A stretch of DNA of 7,723 nucleotides from Pseudomonadota bacterium (GTDB taxonomy: Bacteria > Pseudomonadota > Alphaproteobacteria > Rhizobiales > Rhizobiaceae), in the NCBI GenBank assembly GCA_023387715.1, contig JAEWHQ010000274.1:1-7723 (forward strand), written 5' to 3'. The notes beneath the pieces are model-generated. The model ran no database searches. It had not been told where the DNA came from and saw nothing but the letters and a program-made list of their open reading frames with translations. Shown here one piece after another: positions 5,620 to 7,723 of the stretch. How positions within the stretch are numbered: the stretch's first letter is position 1; the number at the start of each line of letters is the position of its first letter. A program made the position numbers and the translations under genes.

Positions 5620-7251
5620 ATGAATAACCTGTTCGATTCGCCGCCTCCGGCAAATGCAGCTGCTAAAAACAGCAGCTCCAATGTTGCTGAATATTCTGTC
5701 TCCGAAATTTCGGGCGCGCTTAAACGCTCGATCGAGGAGCAGTTTGGCCATGTGCGCGTGCGCGGTGAAATTTCCGGTTATCGCGGCCCTCATTCATCAG
5801 GCCATGCCTATTTTGCTTTAAAAGACGACAAAGCCCGCATGGAAGCGGTGGTTTGGCGCGGATCAATGAGCAAATTACGCTTCCGGCCGGAAGAAGGCAT
5901 GGAAGTGATTGCCACCGGCAAGCTCACCACCTATCCGGGCTCTTCCAAATATCAGATTGTCATCGAGCAGATGGAACCGGCAGGTGCCGGCGCCTTGATG
6001 GCGCTGCTTGAAGAACGTAAGCGTAAACTTGGTGCAGAAGGTCTGTTTGACCCTGCCAATAAACAACTACTGCCCTTCATGCCGAAGGTGATCGGCGTTA
6101 TCACATCGCCAACCGGCGCTGTAATCCGTGATATCATCCATCGTATTACCGACCGTTTTCCGCTTCATGTACTAGTCTGGCCAGTGCGTGTGCAGGGCGA
6201 AACCAGTGGTGCTGAGGTGGCTGCGGCCATTGATGGCTTTAATAGCCTTCAGCCTGATAGCGGCATTCCGCAGCCTGACCTACTCATCGTGGCGCGTGGT
6301 GGCGGCAGTCTGGAAGATCTGTGGGGCTTTAATGATGAAGTGGTGGTGCGCTCCGTTGCGGCATCCCACATTCCGGTTATTTCCGCCGTGGGTCACGAAA
6401 CCGACTGGACATTGATTGATCTGGCCGCCGATGTGCGTGCACCTACCCCGACGGGGGCGGCTGAAATGGCGGTTCCGGTGCGCGCTGACTTGCAGGCAAG
6501 CCTTGCGTCTCATGCTGCACGTCTTTCTGCTGCCATGTCCCGTTATTTAGATCAGCGTCGCCAGATGCAACGGGCACTGGGCCGTGCAATGCCGGGTGCC
6601 GATCAGTTGCTGGCACTGCCGCGCCGGCATTTTGATGAAATCAGCAGCCGCCTTGAGCGCAGCCTGCAAACACTGACCCAACATAAGAAAATGCAATTTG
6701 AAGGCGTGGCGCGTCAGTTTTCGCCGCATTTGCTGCGTCGTAAAATTGCCGAACACAAACGCGCAACCACACAGTTGAACGAGCGACTGCCGCGCGCTCT
6801 GGCAAGTTTTTTGCGTGAACGGCGCACCGCTTACACCTATCGCGCCAACCGTTTAAGTGCTGAACCTATCATGCGCGAAGTGGCACAACATAAAGCGTCC
6901 CTCAACCAGTTTGACCGCCGCCGCGATCAGGCCATTGGTTTGCGCTTTGAACGCCTCAAGCGACGCAGCCACGAGCTGGAGCGCCTGATGCGGACATTAT
7001 CGCATGAAAGTGTGCTGGAGCGGGGTTTTGCTATTGTCTTTGATGATCAGGGCAAACCGATCAAACAGGCCGCCCATATTGATAATGGCGCGGTGCTGAA
7101 TTTGCGCTTTGCTGATGGCGAAGTGGCAGCAACCGCTCATAAAGATGGTGCGCCTGTCACGCCAAAACCAGTGATTCCATCGCCTGCGCCAAAACCGAAG
7201 CGCCCTGCCGCCCCCCCGAAGGACAACAGCAATCAGGGCTCATTGTTTTAA
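5620..7251 (+). CDS. xseA: Exodeoxyribonuclease VII large subunit
   Basis: XseA combines with several copies of the small subunit XseB to form exonuclease VII, which degrades single-stranded DNA from both ends to short oligonucleotides and takes part in repair. The 543 residues show an N-terminal OB-fold for ssDNA binding (about 24-120: [36 protein letters not shown]). The catalytic domain has [14 protein letters not shown] (159-172), [17 protein letters not shown] (224-240) and [20 protein letters not shown] (255-274), then TPTGAAE. A long, Arg- and Gln-rich helical region (about 290-470) is the expected coiled coil that carries XseB, then comes a Pro/Lys-rich tail ending QGSLF. It is longer than the E. 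coli subunit (about 456 residues), mainly in this tail and the helical part. The start at 5620 follows a weak AGG five bases upstream. TTGACC at 5585-5590 might be a -35 box, but no good -10 follows. xseB is not in the window. Confidence 0.96.
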   Translation: MNNLFDSPPPANAAAKNSSSNVAEYSVSEISGALKRSIEEQFGHVRVRGEISGYRGPHSSGHAYFALKDDKARMEAVVWRGSMSKLRFRPEEGMEVIATGKLTTYPGSSKYQIVIEQMEPAGAGALMALLEERKRKLGAEGLFDPANKQLLPFMPKVIGVITSPTGAVIRDIIHRITDRFPLHVLVWPVRVQGETSGAEVAAAIDGFNSLQPDSGIPQPDLLIVARGGGSLEDLWGFNDEVVVRSVAASHIPVISAVGHETDWTLIDLAADVRAPTPTGAAEMAVPVRADLQASLASHAARLSAAMSRYLDQRRQMQRALGRAMPGADQLLALPRRHFDEISSRLERSLQTLTQHKKMQFEGVARQFSPHLLRRKIAEHKRATTQLNERLPRALASFLRERRTAYTYRANRLSAEPIMREVAQHKASLNQFDRRRDQAIGLRFERLKRRSHELERLMRTLSHESVLERGFAIVFDDQGKPIKQAAHIDNGAVLNLRFADGEVAATAHKDGAPVTPKPVIPSPAPKPKRPAAPPKDNSNQGSLF

Positions 7252-7470
7252 AATCGGTCTTTAAATTTATCATTCATATTTGCTTAACCATAATAGCACT
7301 GAAACTGTGCCATTACGGCAACGCTATTCGTGACATATAAGTCACAGGCAGCACTTGCTCGTCTTTTCTGCCATCAGCCGTCCTTATCTTAAGGCTCACT
7401 TAAGCTTGTTCCGGCTTGTTAGCCCCGATCTCAAGCATAAGTTTGCCTTTGTATTTAAAGTGAAAGCCCT
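7252..7470. other. Intergenic region between xseA and the L,D-transpeptidase gene
   Basis: No gene was found in these 219 bases. No good terminator follows xseA. The region contains a near-palindrome GTGACATATAAGTCAC at 7330-7345 (14 of 16 positions symmetric). It also has two CTTAAG copies (7388-7393, 7399-7404) that can form a 6-bp hairpin, and a GCTTGTT direct repeat at 7404-7410 and 7414-7420. A promoter for the downstream gene is expected here, for instance TTGTTA at 7416-7421 with a poor -10 near 7438, but this is not convincing. Confidence 0.5.
7330..7345. promoter_or_regulatory. Imperfect 16-base dyad, possible operator
   Basis: GTGAC (7330-7334) and GTCAC (7341-7345) flank ATATAA, whose central TATA is itself symmetric, so only one pair of positions breaks the palindrome. 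The half-site spacing (GTGA-N8-TCAC) is two bases longer than the CRP pattern, so I do not assign it to that family. It lies about 125 bases upstream of the next gene. Confidence 0.25.
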
Positions 7471-7723
7471 ATGAAAGATAAAACCAACAACATGACACAG
7501 CTTTTGTCCCGCAGAAACTTTCTGATCGGTGCCAGTGCCATTACGCTTTCAGGCTGCGTTTCAACCAATCCCAATATGCGCCCCGCAGCAGATTTAACAC
7601 CGGCCAAAACCACGGCGAAGGCCGAAGTTCCGCCGATGTATGAAGCATTGCCATATGAAGATTTCCCGATCCCTGCCGTTGATGTTTCCAAAGTGCCGCA
7701 AAAATACTGGCGCACCGAAGTTG
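7471..7723 (+). CDS. Probable L,D-transpeptidase (YkuD family), N-terminal part only
   Basis: The gene runs off the right edge; 84 residues are visible. The N-terminus has a twin-arginine motif, SRRNFLI (13-19), a short hydrophobic stretch (FLIGASAITL) and a lipobox LSGC (26-29). The protein is therefore likely exported by the Tat system and lipidated at C29, or cut nearby. After a flexible Pro/Ala/Lys region comes YEDFPIPAVDVSKVPQKYWR (residues about 62-81) and TEV. I associate this with the lead-in to the YkuD catalytic domain of rhizobial ErfK/YbiS-type proteins; the catalytic HxxxxxxSHGC region would lie outside the window. Such enzymes form 3-3 peptidoglycan cross-links or attach proteins to the wall in the periplasm. 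Two starts are possible, 7471 and an internal ATG at 7492; both keep the signal sequence, and neither has a strong ribosome site. The family call is inferred from a short segment. Confidence 0.7.
   Translation, partial: MKDKTNNMTQLLSRRNFLIGASAITLSGCVSTNPNMRPAADLTPAKTTAKAEVPPMYEALPYEDFPIPAVDVSKVPQKYWRTEV

Noticed and set aside
5268..5681. 137-codon minus-strand frame across the LysR-xseA junction
   Set aside because: It is antisense to two well-supported genes, has an odd Cys-rich composition and no sensible ribosome site or family match.
7330..7345. CRP/FNR-type operator
   Set aside because: The half-sites GTGA and TCAC are eight bases apart; CRP needs six, and the FNR half-sites do not match.
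7455..7715. 86-codon minus-strand frame at the right edge
   Set aside because: It is antisense to the signal sequence and linker of the probable L,D-transpeptidase. That plus-strand frame has a Tat motif and lipobox in register, which is much stronger evidence.
1..7723. Mobile element, CRISPR array, toxin-antitoxin pair or defence system
   Set aside because: I saw no transposase, integrase or phage gene, no regularly spaced repeats and no paired small overlapping genes. The content is housekeeping and regulatory.

Overview
The window is ordinary chromosomal DNA, probably from an alphaproteobacterium of the Hyphomicrobiales (Rhizobiales), perhaps a Brucellaceae relative. This rests on remembered protein resemblance: a plant/alphaproteobacterial-type glutamate-cysteine ligase, an RsmE with the LGPRILRADTAA signature, an LsrB/VtlR-like LysR regulator and a rhizobial-type L,D-transpeptidase. 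Base composition looks near 50% G+C by eye and codon use looks even across the genes. I see no insertion sequence, prophage gene, CRISPR array, tRNA or rRNA.

Left part (1-1664): two regulators read rightward. The first is the 3' part of a LysR-family gene whose start lies outside the window. The second is a complete GntR/FCD-family gene 35 bases later. Their targets cannot be told from this window.

Intergenic part (1665-2221): a 46-codon gene not in the usual ORF size range lies on the minus strand (1690-1830), convergent with the GntR gene. It encodes a small protein with one hydrophobic segment. Upstream of it is about 390 bases without a convincing gene but with three inverted repeats, the strongest a perfect 11-base repeat at 1877-1928. 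This is the least explained part of the window.

Central part (2222-4530): rsmE (16S rRNA m3U1498 methyltransferase) and gshA (first step of glutathione synthesis). gshA has a candidate promoter, a good ribosome binding site and a strong Rho-independent terminator.

Right part (4549-7723): a LysR regulator resembling rhizobial LsrB / Brucella VtlR has a candidate promoter that encloses an ATC-N9-GAT LysR-type site. Then comes xseA (exonuclease VII large subunit), whose last five residues resemble a sliding-clamp binding motif. The window ends inside the start of a Tat/lipobox-bearing protein, probably an L,D-transpeptidase.

The clearest functional theme is redox: gshA makes the glutathione precursor, and the next gene is like regulators reported to control oxidative-stress genes in rhizobia. 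I found no clear new multi-gene system. The items worth following are the small membrane-protein gene with its structured upstream region, the candidate autoregulatory site and the XseA C-terminal motif.
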